Shown here one piece after another: positions 34,501-47,030 of a DNA stretch of 64,000 nucleotides. Under the pieces are notes generated by a model. It was not told where the DNA came from and did no database searches. It saw only the letters and a list, made by a program, of their open reading frames with translations. Source of the DNA: Rhabdophis nuchalis. Its lineage: Eukaryota > Chordata > Lepidosauria > Squamata > Natricidae. The position numbers and the translations under genes were made by a program. Each line of letters opens with the position of its first letter. Position 1 is the first letter of the stretch. The DNA lies in contig CM077645.1 of the NCBI GenBank assembly GCA_039707465.1, positions 167,849,503 to 167,913,502 of the forward strand, read 5' to 3'.

Positions 34501-35595
34501 CTATTGCGTAGTTTGTATTCTGACAGTTATATTCTTCTTCTTGAACCATTCTAAAGTTACTGAATTTTCAGCCCTAATTATTAGTAGTTGTTGGGTTGGA
34601 TGTATACAATTAATTCATTATTTAGGAACACAATGAAAAAAAATACTAAACTCCTATAGCTGAACTTGAATACTTGAGTTTAAAGATTAATATAATTGCC
34701 ATTTTGAATGTAATAGTATATTGATCTGTGATAGAAATATTGCACTCAATTACCAATTCTCAAATACTAAAAATATAGCTAGCCTTTGAAAGAATTACAG
34801 TTAATACTTTTTACGTAACTAAACTTTTCTAACTAATTTGTTTTATTATAATCCTTGTTTAGCATTTTATCATTTTCCCTACAATCTTGTGAACTATTAT
34901 ATTGATTCTCCTTTAATAGATATTGAATTAATTAATTAATTGCACAAAGTTTTTTCATTCTTATTTATGCAAATACCAATGCTACATTTTGAATGAGTTC
35001 CCATTTTAAAAATTCAATCTAGTTCAGCAATACTTCTCCAGTAGTATTAACCTATATTTTCAGAAAGAACTATGTTGCAATGGAACATATGCAAAGATGA
35101 ATATAGATAAGACCTTCAGAGACACTGCAGCAAGATAATAAAATCTTAGCATTTTATGTATGGTTTCTCCCAAAAACTGAAATTAGAAAGCTTGCAAAAA
35201 AACCAACCCATTAAAATTCTGACTTATTTCATGTTTTCATTATAAAAATATTGATTTATTGTCATGAAATAAGTACTATTTAACAGTATGTTTTGAAAAT
35301 AGGAGAAATTTCCAATACTTTAAATGAATTTGCAACATGTTCATCATCTGTTTAATAGTCTATAATACATTAATACATTATATTGTATAAATATCTCAAA
35401 AGCTGTTTCGATATTCAAAGCATTAAACTGAGCTGAGCAAAATTGAACTGAGATATTTGAACAGAAAAATAGTGATTTAAATGTAGCATTTAAATAAAAA
35501 TATTAAATATAATACTGAAAAATAATTAGCTAAATAAAATAGGTTTGAATTGCTGTATTCATGTTTAGAGTTATCTACAAAATTCCTTGAAAAAT
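31501..35595. other. PPP4R1 intron 2, proximal part
   Basis: AT-rich intron without a recognisable exon. Exons 2 and 3 join in phase to give the continuous conserved protein, so no constitutive coding exon is expected here. Confidence 0.55.
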
Positions 35596-36645
35596 TACTG
35601 TATTTTTTGGAGCATAAGATGCACCGGAATATAAGACATACCAAGGTTTTAAAGAGGCAAATTTAAAAAAAAGGGTTTTGCACTCTGCAAACCTCCCTTG
35701 CCTTACGCACGGTCACCCAAGCCCTCGTCACCTCCCGTCTGGACTATTGTAACGCTCTCTATATGGGGCTTCCCATGAGGTGCACCCGGAGGCTCCAGTT
35801 AGTTCAGAATGCGGCCGCGCGGGGGATTCTGGGAGCACCTAGATGCTCCCATGTGACACCTCTTCTGCGTGAGCTGCACTGGCTGCCTGTGGCTTTCAGG
35901 GTGCGCTTCAAGGTACTAGTGACCATCTTTAAAGCGCTCCATGGCAAGGGACCTGGCTACCTGCAAGACCGCCTCCTGCTGCCCAATACCTCCCACCGAC
36001 CAGTTCGCTCCCACAGAGAGGGCCTCCTTAAGGTGGCGTCGGCCAGACAATGCCAGCTGGCGACCCCCATGGGGAGAGCCTTCTCTGTGGCAGCTCCCGC
36101 CCTCTAGAATGACCTATCCCCTGGACTACGGACAATCTCGGACCTACATCTCTTCCATCGGGCCCTGAAGACGCATTTATTCTGTGCTGCCGGCCTGTCG
36201 TAGTTTTAAAGGGATTTTAATGTAATTTTAGCATGGGATTTTAAATATGTAGGCCAAATTTATTTAATATTTTTTAATATATTCTTTTAGATTTTGTATC
36301 ACCGATTTTACTGTGGCTGTATACCACCCTGAGACCCGAAAGGAAAAAGTGCGGTATACAAATCAAATAAAACTCAAACTCCCAAAAACGGCCTGTTTTT
36401 TATAAAAACAGCCCTGGGTTTTTTTCCCAAAAAAGGGCATGGATAGCCCTTAGGAAGCTTATAGAGTGCTCCTGGGGAATGGAGTTCTCTAAAAGGCTCC
36501 TACACACTATGCACAACCATTTTTGTGAAGGGGGTGGGGTTTCGGGAGGCCAAAAATGCTATATTCAGTGTATAAGATGCACCCAGATTTGCAGCCTCTT
36601 TTTTGAGAAAAAAAAGGTGCATCTTATACTCTGAAAAATACGGTA
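35596..36645. mobile_element. ATACGG-TIR DNA transposon, split by a LINE
   Basis: The left end TACTGTATTTTTTGGAGCAT and right end ATACTCTGAAAAATACGGTA are inverted repeats, each preceded inside by a GATGCACC or GGTGCATC motif. TA lies at both outer edges, which could be a TA target duplication or part of the terminus. The interior is interrupted by the LINE copy at 35697-36375. Related elements are at 40356-41700 and, as one end only, at 19752. Confidence 0.75.
35697..36375 (+). mobile_element. 5'-truncated L2/CR1-clade LINE inside the DNA transposon
   Basis: The longest LINE copy in the window. It starts in the reverse transcriptase thumb (VTSRLDYCNALYMGLP), continues through LHWLPVAFRVRFKVLVTIFK and GRAFSVAAPAL, then meets a TAG in place of the expected Trp codon near 36106. 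The 3' tail has ACCACCCTGAGACCCGAAAG and a short A-rich end. Its position inside another element shows it inserted later. Confidence 0.88.
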
Positions 36646-37840
36646 CTTAGCAAATTTTAAAAAGTTCCAATCATATTACTATAATCTTTCAAAACAATTA
36701 TTTTTGTATGAAATAATTTTTCTTAAAATAAATTTTTAATAATTTATGTGTTCCCTTTTGCTTCAAAGTAGACTTTAATATTTTAAAAATCTTTATAAAC
36801 ATAGATGTGGAAGACTATTAGCAATTTATGATAATGCAAAAAAGGCCTAACCTTGCATCAGGGGGGTCCCATTGTGATGTATCTACCATTAAGTCAGTAA
36901 CAAAAAACTGATTTACATTTATACTATAGAGCTGAAGTACAAATAAGAAAGCATGGGGAGACAACTGGAATAACTAACTGTCTGTGTGAAAAGAGTTAAT
37001 ATTGGGGATTTCATCTTCCCATTGTTTACTCAAAAAATGCAATAATGGAAATGCTTTTTTTAAAACTTGCTAAAAGCATTCCTCTTGCAAGAAAACTGTA
37101 TTAGGAGAAACCTTATTAGATTGGTAGTGTAATCAAAATGGCTGAAGTGGATTCCACTGATGGCATATACCTGAAAGAATCTGAATCAACCACCTTTTTG
37201 GAAATAGAGGGTATTTTGTAAGATTTCTCTGTAACTGGATTTTCAAAAATGTTTAAAATATCTGTAAAGTGATTAAATGCCTTAGTTTTAGATTTGGTTT
37301 TAGTTTTACTGTAACAGCATTTCCTGATTCTGTATTTTTATAGAAAGTTATGTACAAATACAAATTTACACTTTTGATAAAAGGTGTAGAACAATGTGAG
37401 AGATGAATGAATTAACAAATGAAACATAAACCAGTATGTTTACTTCAGTTTTCCATTGAATATTTCTTAGTTTTAGTTGTGAGTTATGTAGAAACTGAGA
37501 AGCCGATGCCAAATTTTCTCATATATTCTCTGTAAATAAATCTTAAAAGAGTCTATAGATCTCAAAGAATCAGGTAAAATGTGGCGTCATGTTTATGGCC
37601 TCATGTTTAAAACATATTGATGCACCACTGATTGACATAAGTTAATTTCCATCAATATGAGTCTTAACTTAAGGCTTGTTAGTTTTACACACAGCATTTA
37701 TATCTGAAAAGACCTTTTTTATATTAGCTCAAAATAACTGAAGTGAAAATACATATTTAAATGAAATGAGGACTTACAAAATTGAATATATAAATTTAAA
37801 CAAATTCAAGTTTTTATTTAGGATTTGTTTTATTAATATT
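36646..37840. other. PPP4R1 intron 2, nothing recognised
   Basis: AT-rich intron, no supported feature. Confidence 0.5.
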
Positions 37841-38495
37841 ACTAGCCATTCCCAGCCACGCGTTGCTGTGGCCCAGTCTGGTTAAATGGCCAACCAATCT
37901 GTGTGTAGATCTACACCTGCACACACAAACACGTACACGTACACACAACCACCGTATAACCCCAACCTACCTACTTACTGTATTTCTCCCTCTCTATCCC
38001 TCTACCTACCTACCTACCTACTTACTCTGTTTCTCCCTCTCTATCCCTCTATCTACCCACCTACCGTATTTCTCCCTCTCCCTCTCTATCCCTCTACCTA
38101 CTTACCTACTGTATTTCTCCATCTATCTATCCCTCTACCTACTTACCTACCTACCTACTGCATTTCTCCCTCCCTCTCTCTACCCCTATAGCTGCCTATC
38201 TATCTACCTACCTACTGTATTTCTCCTTGAATCTTATGGACAGAGTATTTTATGTCATAAAGGATGATATAATACCTGTGACCCACTGCTCTCTCTGTAT
38301 CCATCTACCGACCTTTTAAACAATTTTTTACATTTCTGTTACGTGTACCTGGCACAGGTGTGACATCTACACAATCTATATATATCATTGGTGCCATATT
38401 TGAAAGGAATGTTGTGTGAAAATTTGAAAGTGATTAGTGCAGTACTTTCGGAGATTAGCGGTTTTGAACAAACTCGTTACATTTTTATTTATATA
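37841..38495. repeat. Dispersed repeat with CCACGCGTTGCTGTGGCC start, containing a minisatellite
   Basis: AGCCACGCGTTGCTGTGGCC at the left and AAACTCGTTACATTTTTATT then TATATAGATT at the right are phrases I know from dispersed repeats of many animal genomes; the class is not certain. Between them, 37975-38225 holds five or six imperfect tandem units of about 40-55 bp built from GTATTTCTCCCTCTCTATCC plus a CTAC run. Confidence 0.55.
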
Positions 38496-38599
38496 GATTG
38501 GAAATACTTTAAAATTACAGAAGTTAGCAGACCTCATAAATCTGATATGATCTGGAAAAGGCTAAGCAGAATGGGACCCACTTAGTGCATCAGTAGAAG

Positions 38600-38735
38600 A
38601 TCACCAAGATGCACATCTTTGTAGACTAGCTTGTGGAGAAGGCAATTGCAAATGGCTTCTGAAAGAAATAGCCCAGAAGGGTCAATGACAACCATTTCTG
38701 AACTGCTGCCAGGAAAAAAGCATAGTTTCACCAGA
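38600..38735. repeat. Possible SINE body fragment
   Basis: GTGGAGAAGGCAATTGCAAA then TGGCTTCTGAAAGAAATAGC resembles the body of tRNA-derived SINEs. No head or tail is present. Confidence 0.35.
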
Positions 38736-39561
38736 ATAAATTTAACTCGAAGACCTAACTTTAAAAAAAACGTGTTTTGAAATACTGTGACTTAATAATG
38801 TACACTGGGTGTATATTCATTAATTTTTAAGAAACAGCAAAATCTAAGCTGGAAGGTTTCACAAAAGGAAAACATTTCTAGCATTGCAAATGTTCCCTCA
38901 TTAATGAGATGATTCTGTAAAGCATTAGGCATTATCTTAAAAAGCAAAAAAGAGATTGTGAAGGGCTGCAGAGAATTTCCAAAGCCCTCAACATCTGTCC
39001 CAGAGAGCAACTTGAAGCCCCACTGTGCAAATATGCTTACTTAGCATTTTAAAATAATGCACATCAAACTAAAAATCCCTAATATGCCTAGCATTAGATT
39101 TTGCAAGAAATCTGCTTAGTAAAACTGTGGCATAATGTGTAACTACTATAAAACAAATTCAGTTTTTGGAAAGAAATTGAAAGTAAATTATATCCTTACT
39201 TTTTAATAATTGTGGTGTGGATGCACTTAGAATGCTCTGTGCAATGCTGTGCCTCTCTTTTACCAAATTATAGTGTAGAGTAGGGACCATTGTGAAAGAA
39301 TAAAGTGATCCAGTACTGGAGGTGCTTCTCTATAAGATTACAATGTCAAACTTCAGTTGGAATGATATCAAAATTGTTTAAAACACATTGCTATGATGAG
39401 TTATTTGCTAGAATTGCTGGGTCACTTAATGCAGCAAAACATAAACACACACGCACACACACACACAGAGTTGTCCATTGGCAAGAAGAACTGTTAGCAT
39501 GCAATAGCACACTGCTAGTTGTTCAGAATTCTGACTCATCATTGCAAGTGAAGCTTGCAGT

Positions 39562-39927
39562 CCAGGGTGGATACAAATCGATGATTTTTAAAAATAAAAA
39601 TAAAATTTAAAAATGGATTTTTAAATTTAAATTGGATTTTTTTATTTTTATCAATTGTAATAAAATGCTTTTGGAGTAAAAATCTATCTAAAGATAGTTT
39701 TCTATTTAAGATACATTAATTTAGTTTATTCAGCATGAAACGAATTACTTATGCAGCATGAGGCTGCAATATTAGGACTGTTGGTGAGTCAACAGCAGGT
39801 CAGAGGAGGAGCTGCTGCGGGACAAAGATGACAGTTGCTCTTTAGAAATTATGATTTAAATCAATCCTTTTTACTAGTGATTTAAATTATGGTTTAAATT
39901 GACTTGATTTAAATGAAATCTACCCTG
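39562..39927 (-). mobile_element. Non-autonomous hAT element, family D, inverted copy
   Basis: The ends CAGGGTGGATACAAATCGAT and AAATGAAATCTACCCTG match the family at 6202-6593 in reverse order (compare CCAAAAGCATTTTATTAAAA there with TAATAAAATGCTTTTGG here). Flanks CTTGCAGT at 39554-39561 and 39928-39935 are a perfect 8-bp duplication, with one extra C at the left junction. Confidence 0.85.
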
Positions 39928-40355
39928 CTTGCAGTGTTTGGACTTTTTAGGTTTGAACACTGAAATGAGCATATGATAGTTACACAATTATAAACAATTT
40001 TTTCTCTTACGGTAATTCTAGAAACCGGTTTTTGAATGGTGGAGTGTTCATAATTGTCAAGAAGAAATAATGTTCACAAAGCATATATTTAACCTGTGGA
40101 ATTGGTTTCCTAAAGATGTGATCCATCTGTTTATTCTTCGAAAGTGATTGGAAATACTCATGGAGAAATATATGTATTGATAAATTGATGTGATAGCTGT
40201 TTACTCCATTTAATCAACTAGTTTTAGATATATTTCTTTTTCTCTCGTGTCATGCATTTATTTTGCTTACTATATCTTTCTTCTTTTTGTTGCTTTCAGA
40301 GAGGAGACTATAAAGGCACATCTATAGTATATGGCAATAAGGCTGTCAGTGCATG

Positions 40356-41700
40356 TACCGTATTTTTCAGAGTATAAGACACACCTTTTTACTCCAGAAA
40401 AGAGGGTGAAAATCTGGGTGCATCTTATACTCCGAATGTAGCTGCCTGGGTCATCTGAAAAAAGGGCTGGTGCATCTGGCGCTGCAGAGATCGTGATGGC
40501 TGGAAAGGAGAAAGGTTTCACTTTCGGGACTCCCACTCTACTCCCAGGACGGCTTTGGGGGGGGCAGTGGCAGCGGCTCCTCACATTGCTGGGGAGTGAA
40601 GTCATTGTGGCCATTATCTCCCCTGAGCTGCCGGCTGAATCTCTGAGGCACCTTTTGCTTGCAGGATGAGGAGGGCGAGGGCGGAGTATACCAAAGACTG
40701 AGTAACTGGGAAAGAAAGCCGCGCTTCGAATCTGCCAGAAACTGCTGCCCGAAAAGCACGCCTTTCTTTCCCAGTTACTCAGAGGCTTTGGTTTAAGGAG
40801 GCGCTGCTTTAAGTTGCCCTCCTCCTCCTGCAAATGAAAGGTGCCCCAGAGATGATAGATTTTTCAGAAAACTAGTTTGGGAAGTTAAAAAGCCTGAAAT
40901 GGGGACAATCAAGCTTGATTCAAAGGCTTTGGCTCCTAAGAATCTGGAAAAATTGGGGTGGGGAGGAGAAGGGAAGGAAAGAGGAGCAATCTCCTTTTTA
41001 CGAAAGCTTTTCAGAACGCTAGTTTTAATAACCGGAAATGGGGTACAATCAAACTTGATTCAAAGGCTTTGGCTCCTGAGATTGCTGTATTACCAACCAA
41101 AATGCTGGTACCACGATCTCTGCAGTGCCCGCTTTACCTGCCCCTTCTCGGGCGGTTTCAGGCGGCCTCCCCCTTCCACCAATCTCTCCGGATCTGTCAT
41201 GCAGTGCTTATTGCTACTGCTGCTATTGAGCCCAGCTACGGTATCTCTTTGCTGCATGACAGATCCGGGTGGATTTGGTGTGTGTGTGACAGAGAGACAA
41301 AGCAGCCTCGTTTCCTTTATGCTTCCCTTTTGCTGCTCAGGCGCCGCCGCAAGGAACCATTAATTCAAATGGAAGGAATCCCCACCCCTCCTCATCCAAT
41401 GAGCCATTCCCAGCCAAGCACAGCAGCAGCCATTCAGCAGCATGTCTTTCCCTCCTCGCTGAAGAGAAAAGTGGATTTGAGATTGATAACAACCTTACTC
41501 TTTAAGAAGATCAAGCTGCCACACATCACATTTTTGCCCTCCTTGGCCCCCAGGAGCACTTTGCAGGCCTCCCAAACTCTCAGCAGATGATTTGGGATGC
41601 CTGCAGAATGCTCTTGAGGGCCAAGGAGGGCAAAAAACTTTTTAAAAAAATTTGCCTCTTCAAAACCTGGGTGCGTCTTATACTCTGAAAAATACGGTAT
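40356..41700. mobile_element. ATACGG-TIR DNA transposon with internal repeats (complete copy)
   Basis: The left end TACCGTATTTTTCAGAGTAT and right end ATACTCTGAAAAATACGGTA are near-perfect inverted repeats with TA at both edges. Inside are direct copies of ATCAAGCTTGATTCAAAGGC and TTTGGCTCCT (about 40910 and 41052), a GATCTGTCATGCAG inverted pair near 41190 and 41255, and GC-rich blocks. No transposase is recognised; open frames on both strands are composition effects. A rearranged relative without these ends lies at 55130-56855. Confidence 0.8.
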
Positions 41701-42068
41701 ACAGTATTAGAAATAGTGGGCCTTACATTACCAAGTTCCAGAGAATAGGAAGAGTGCTGATACATTTGCAGACTCCTCTCTTATCTATTAACCATTGTGG
41801 AAAACACAATGGATAACCTAAGAAGTCTTTGGATGATATAGTAGGACACTTTTTATACAAATAAGCATAGATTTTATGCTTTTTACACATTTCATTAAGG
41901 ATTACACAATACTATATAATTGTGCAGCTTATTTGATGTGGCATTTTGCTTACAAACACAGTCCCTTTTTGGTTCTGTGTTGTGAAGGCACACTAATACT
42001 GTGTTCTGTGTGCAGGTTGACACAGAAAGAAACAATGGTTCTAGTCGAATTGTCTGCATAGCCTAACT

Positions 42069-42607
42069 CAGGGATGGCGAACCTATGGCACGCGTGCCAC
42101 AGGTGGCACGCGGAGCCATTTGGCAGGGCACACAAGGTGTTGCCCTGTCAGCTGGCCAACACGCATGCATGTGCTGGCCAGCTGATTCAGCCATTTTTAA
42201 AGCCATTTTTTGCCCTCCCCAGGCTTTATAGGAGCCCGAGGAGGACAAAAACAGCCCTCCAGAGGCTTCAGGAGTTTCACTGAATCCTCCGGAAGACAAA
42301 AACTGGAATTTCCGGGTTGCTCATAGGGCTGTTTTTAGTCCTCCGGAGCCTTCAGGGAAGCTCCTAAAGCCTCCGGAGGGCCTCCGGTGGGGCGGGGGGC
42401 TGTTTTTGCCCTCCCCAGGCTCCTATAAAGCCTCTGGAGCCTGGGGAGGGCGAAAAAAGCATGCAAAAAATGCGGGGGAGCACCTGTCATGCACACATGT
42501 GCACTGGGGGGGAGCACATTGCATTATGGGTGCGGCACACCCACTCATGACCCCCCTGTGCTCACCCCTCTTATGGCACACGAGCCTAAAAAGGTCCATC
42601 ATTGCTG
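42069..42607 (+). mobile_element. Non-autonomous hAT element, family A, copy 2
   Basis: The ends CAGGGATGGCGAACCTATGG and GGTCCATCATTGCTG are inverted repeats. Flanks GCCTAACT (42061-42068) and GCCTAAAT (42608-42615) form an 8-bp duplication with one mismatch. The interior carries several CCTCCGG/CCGGAGG inverted blocks. It lies in PPP4R1 intron 2. Confidence 0.85.
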
Positions 42608-42615
42608 GCCTAAAT

Positions 42616-45000
42616 TATTGAATGGGATGGTTTACAAATGTAAACTTGTAATGATTTGTAATTAATTATTTTCCCTTTTTTTGAGAGATCATTTTTAGTC
42701 TATAGGACACAGATTGAAATAGCATATATATCTCATGTGCCTGATTCAGTTTGTCTTCAAATGATTTGGGGAAGGCACTGTAAATTTCTGCAAGAGGTGA
42801 ATTGAATTCTGTAGTAAATGTTGCCTCAAACTAAGGGCAATCTGATTTTGTACATTTTTCTAGTTTAACTATCTAATACTGTAATTTTCTTTACCACTTA
42901 CAGTATAGAGTGAGGACTCTGACTTACTCTACTCTGTAATTTAGTTCTCTTCCCTCCCTCCCATTGCATTTTCCTATTTGGGATATCCTTGAATATCTTA
43001 CTGCTGCTTGAAACTCAAATAATGTTCAAGACAGAAATAACTATTTACTTTTCTTCCTATGGCGAAGATGTTCCTAATCCTGTTCTAATCTCTCATTATT
43101 TTTGCTTGTCACATTCAATCAATTTGCAAGTTAGACCTTTACAGTAGTGTACAAATGTCTTTGATCTCTCAGCTAAAATTCTGGTTCATGCTCTGATAAT
43201 CTAATGCTCTTACTGCTTCTGCCAGATTCCTTTATAACTGTACAGTGGCTGCTCACTTACTCAGAATTTGCCTCCCCTCCAAATAATTCAGCTACTGTGT
43301 TCCTCATACATTTCCCTCTGCCTTTTTCCCCCTTTAGTTTCTGTGTTGCACTGTGCTTACTTCATAAACTATTGTGTCTTCAACTCTGTGCCCTTCTCAC
43401 ATGTTAAACATCAAGACCTGTCACTTGAATCCTGTTCAACTGGCTACGTCTCCTAGTACAGCTTTGCACTCTATACCTTATTAGTTTTTTCTAATTTTCT
43501 GACAAAGCTTTCAACTTTATTCTTGATCCTTATTCTTGATCAAACATTTCATGCTTGGTTCAAAATATACTGTGCCTCCTTTTAAGCTTGTTTTGTTTAA
43601 TAAATCTGACTGTGTCATAATTTGATTTATTTGTCTTTGTCTTTGTAGAGTATATGAAACCTATTGCAGTGTGTAGATGTTTCATTTTTATATAGTTAGA
43701 ACATTATAAATGTAATATGACATATAAGCGCAACCATTTTCCAGGTGGATAATAACATTTAAATAAACCTCAAATTATAATTTAAATAAGCCTCTTGGGG
43801 TCTTCTTTTACCTTCTTTTAAAGTTTAATCCAGCTAATATTGGCAATTTGGATTTTTAAAAAATAACATTTTATTGTTGATCAGCTAAATGAATTCTGAG
43901 AAATATTGATGCAAAGATCTTTAAAAACTTATTTGTGTTATTATTCATGTGATTTTATTATTTTTATTATTTTGTTCCTTAAGATATTCAATCCTTGAAA
44001 AAACCGTAATGCTTAAAATATTTCTAAGAACTTGATCAAGTTAATTATTCCACATGTTTTCACATGGAAATTTGTTGTTATATAGTTGTATATTTTATAG
44101 CAATACATTTTAACAGCAGATTTACTGATATGTTTTCCCATAAAATATGGAAAATGTGAGCGCCAAACATTTTGGAATTTTTAGCCATGTTTGAAAGAAG
44201 TTTAAAAATTCAGGTATATTGTCTTTGTTTTACCCATTTTCTATAGATTACCAGTATGACTGGTACAGCACTGACATCAGTTATGTAAAGCATGGAGCCT
44301 AGCTGATGCTTACATAGATTTCCTCAGATTTTTTTCATGTATAAAGGAAGTCATGCTTTTTAAAAAAATTGTCTGCATATAAGCAGTGCTTTGGTTTAAA
44401 TAAACTGAAATTCTAGCCTTTGGAATCTTCAGTCATTCTAGTGGGTAAATACACAGGTTATAATTATAGATTTTTTATTCAGTATGACATGAATTATAAA
44501 CAAAGACTGTCATTTGACTAAAGAGTCCTTTGTAAGTAGCTTGAATTTACTGTTTCCTTACAGAAAGATTACATGATTTTTGTAAATTTTTAAAGTTTAG
44601 AAATTTGAGATATTGGAGATCCTTTTTTAGAATGAAGTGCAATATTTACATGGAAGGAAAATTAATCTGAATGTCATAATTCCTTGTCCAAAAGAAAGGG
44701 ATTTTTTCTCTTAACAGTGCCTCCATTATTATGTTCTTACTATATTTAAAACAGAAAGGTCTTTCTATTTAAAAAACATTTATTTGATGAAATAACTTAG
44801 AATATTTTTTTCCTACTAAATGCAGTTAAATGTAAATTTCAAAAAGTCATTGCATCATTGCCCAAAAACCTCTTTTGAAAGAGAACCATTGTGAAAGATT
44901 CAGTTTTAAGAAATATTATTGCATAAGGCTTCAAGTATCCATCTGTTTTAAACCATAGAAATGTGGTGATGATAAGAAATATTTCTGATGTCTCTGATAG
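42616..45000. other. PPP4R1 intron 2, distal part
   Basis: AT-rich intron, no supported feature apart from the acceptor region before exon 3. Confidence 0.5.
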
Positions 45001-45136
45001 TTGGTGTGGATGACTACATCTCAGAATCAGATGCAATTATTGTATCTTCAGCCCTGGACTTTGTCTCACAAGATGAAATGTTGACGCCTTTGGGAAGATT
45101 GGACAAGTACGCTGCAAGCGAGAATATTTTTAATAG
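45001..45136 (+). CDS. PPP4R1: PPP4R1 coding exon 3
   Basis: The acceptor is CTGATAG and the donor GTATGG. The 136-bp exon encodes about residues 18-62, opening FGVDDYISESDAIIV and ending KYAASENIFN. This is the linker into the first HEAT repeats, including DEMLTPLGRLDKY, and is close to the mammalian protein. It enters in phase 1 and leaves in phase 2, consistent with its neighbours. Confidence 0.95.
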
Positions 45137-45185
45137 GTATGGTATATAGCTTAAGTAATACAGTAAATATTTTATTGTGCCATTT

Positions 45186-45215
45186 TGTGTGTGTGGTGTG
45201 TGTGTGTGTGTGTGA
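45186..45215. repeat. (GT)n microsatellite in PPP4R1 intron 3
   Basis: A short interrupted GT run about 50 bp after the exon 3 donor. Confidence 0.85.
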
Positions 45216-45773
45216 TAGAGAAAGAGAGAGAAAATTTAATCTTTATATCATTTTGAAATGAAATGTATACCCAAATCTACCTTTTTTTTAAATTTTGTGG
45301 ATTACCATGCCCCTTTGCAGGGCTTTTATGATATTTTATATAAAACTATAATAGTAAGAATCTCTTACTATGATCACAGAAAAAATAAACAATAGTAGCT
45401 CAAGTACTCAAGTCTAGGATACTGAAATATATGTATGATAAAAATCATCTTGATTATTTAATGAATTCTCAGTTGCAGTTCTATACACTTGTATTGAATG
45501 TTTGTAGCAGTACAATAGTGCTGCATTAGGGGAACAACATTACTATACTAACTCCGCTTAAACTCAGATTTGTTGTGGAGGCCTAGGAAATATGTACTAA
45601 TTTGAATACTACAAAGAAGGCCAGTATAAAAGTGAGGTTGCAGATCATTCAGAGATATTTAGTAGTGGGCAATCTATAAATGTTTGGGGTTTTAAAAAAA
45701 AAATTGGGATAAGGTTCTTGCAATGTAATAATATGCAGTAAAGTTACAATAAGCTTCTTTTTTCATTCTAAAG

Positions 45774-45880
45774 GCAAATGGTGGCTCGAAGTTTGTTGGA
45801 TACTTTGAAAGAAGTGAGTGATGATGAGAAAGATTGTATTGCTGTATTGGAAAGAGTCAGCAGGCTAGCAGATGATTCAG
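45774..45880 (+). CDS. PPP4R1: PPP4R1 coding exon 4
   Basis: The acceptor TTCTAAAG leads into a 107-bp exon with donor GTATGT. It encodes about residues 63-98: RQMVARSLLDTLKEV, then a variable acidic patch, then DCIAVLERVSRLADDS. The alternation of paired amphipathic helices is typical of HEAT repeats. Intron 3 is 637 bp. Confidence 0.95.
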
Positions 45881-46379
45881 GTATGTAATATGAACATTTT
45901 TATAGGACAGTATGATAAGAGAAAGGACTTGGAAATTCAGAAAGTAATAAAACTTTAAGAAAGGACAGAGTTGCCTAATTGATGCCAGTCAGGGAATGGA
46001 AGTCTTTCTGATTAAATGTAGGATAGAAACGCTAAAATAAAATAAAATACAAAATGTTGTTAGCGGTCATGAAAAAAAATAAGTGGACATTAAATTAGAA
46101 GGAATCCATGTGTATTTGAGAATGAAGATTTCAGTCACTGAACTGGTTGATTTTCTACATAAATAATAGCTAATGTCTTCTAGTAAAAAAAGCTTTTGAA
46201 GAAGAAATCATTGTATGTTAGAGACATTTTTATGAAAATATGTTAGCAGTTCCTTTTTTATTATAACAAAGGTATTGTCTATATATCAGATCCATCCTTT
46301 CGGTTGCATGTGTGGAAGTACTATTGTTTCTAGATATTGCATTATAGCCTCTGCTATGAGTCCTGAGAGAATGAGAGAT

Positions 46380-47030
46380 CCTATGAGTGTTCCTTGTTGG
46401 TATATTTATCCGTCAAACTGCAAGTAGGTAGTGAGGCAGATGTGGTCCATGATTCTGGATATTTTAATCTTAATGTATTTAGAGAAGGCATGTTCAATCT
46501 TAGGTATTTGGAGTACACATATATCACAATGAACATTTTCAAAGGAATAAAATCCACAAGGGAAGGAAAAAAGAACATACTATTATTCTTCCTGGATATC
46601 CTCATTAGCAGAGGAAACAACACATTAGAAACCCAAGTCTGTTGACAAACATTAACCAAATGTATATTTCCAAAGTAACAGCCCAACCACAGGAGCTGTG
46701 TAAGAGCATTATTCAGATGAGTACAAATGCACCAGAAAAAGGAAACAGACTGTCTGTACAATATCTTCCAACAAAATAGATGGCCAGGCAAGTTTACCCA
46801 AAAATACCTGACTGCTTAACTCACTACAGCAAAACTAACACAAGTTATGAAAGGGCTAGCAGTACATATGGTGCCCTCAAAATATAACAGAAACAATAAA
46901 CTATTGCAACCACAAAACATCATAGCACATAAACAAAAGTCTTCCAAAAATTCTAAGGAAACCAAAAGATTCAATGGCCAAAGGAAAAATAAAACAGAAG
47001 TTATCTATAACATACAATGTAAGATATAAG
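46380..47030 (+). mobile_element. Penelope-like element remnant in PPP4R1 intron 4
   Basis: In the plus direction, broken frames carry wording typical of Penelope-like reverse transcriptases: LLFFLDILISRGNNTLETQV (the LPFLDILV block). About 100 bp on is a segment resembling TTHRSCVRALFRRVQ, and then NIFQQNRWPG. Further right, NNKLLQ...EVIYNIQCK matches the linker and the start of the GIY-YIG endonuclease domain, after which similarity stops. Several stops and frameshifts show it is old and dead. Confidence 0.65.

Noticed and set aside
40899..41590. 154- and 210-codon overlapping frames
   Set aside because: Within a non-coding DNA transposon; overlapping frames with no family features.
46381..46791. 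136-codon minus-strand open frame
   Set aside because: Antisense to the Penelope-like remnant, which has the recognisable motifs on the plus strand.
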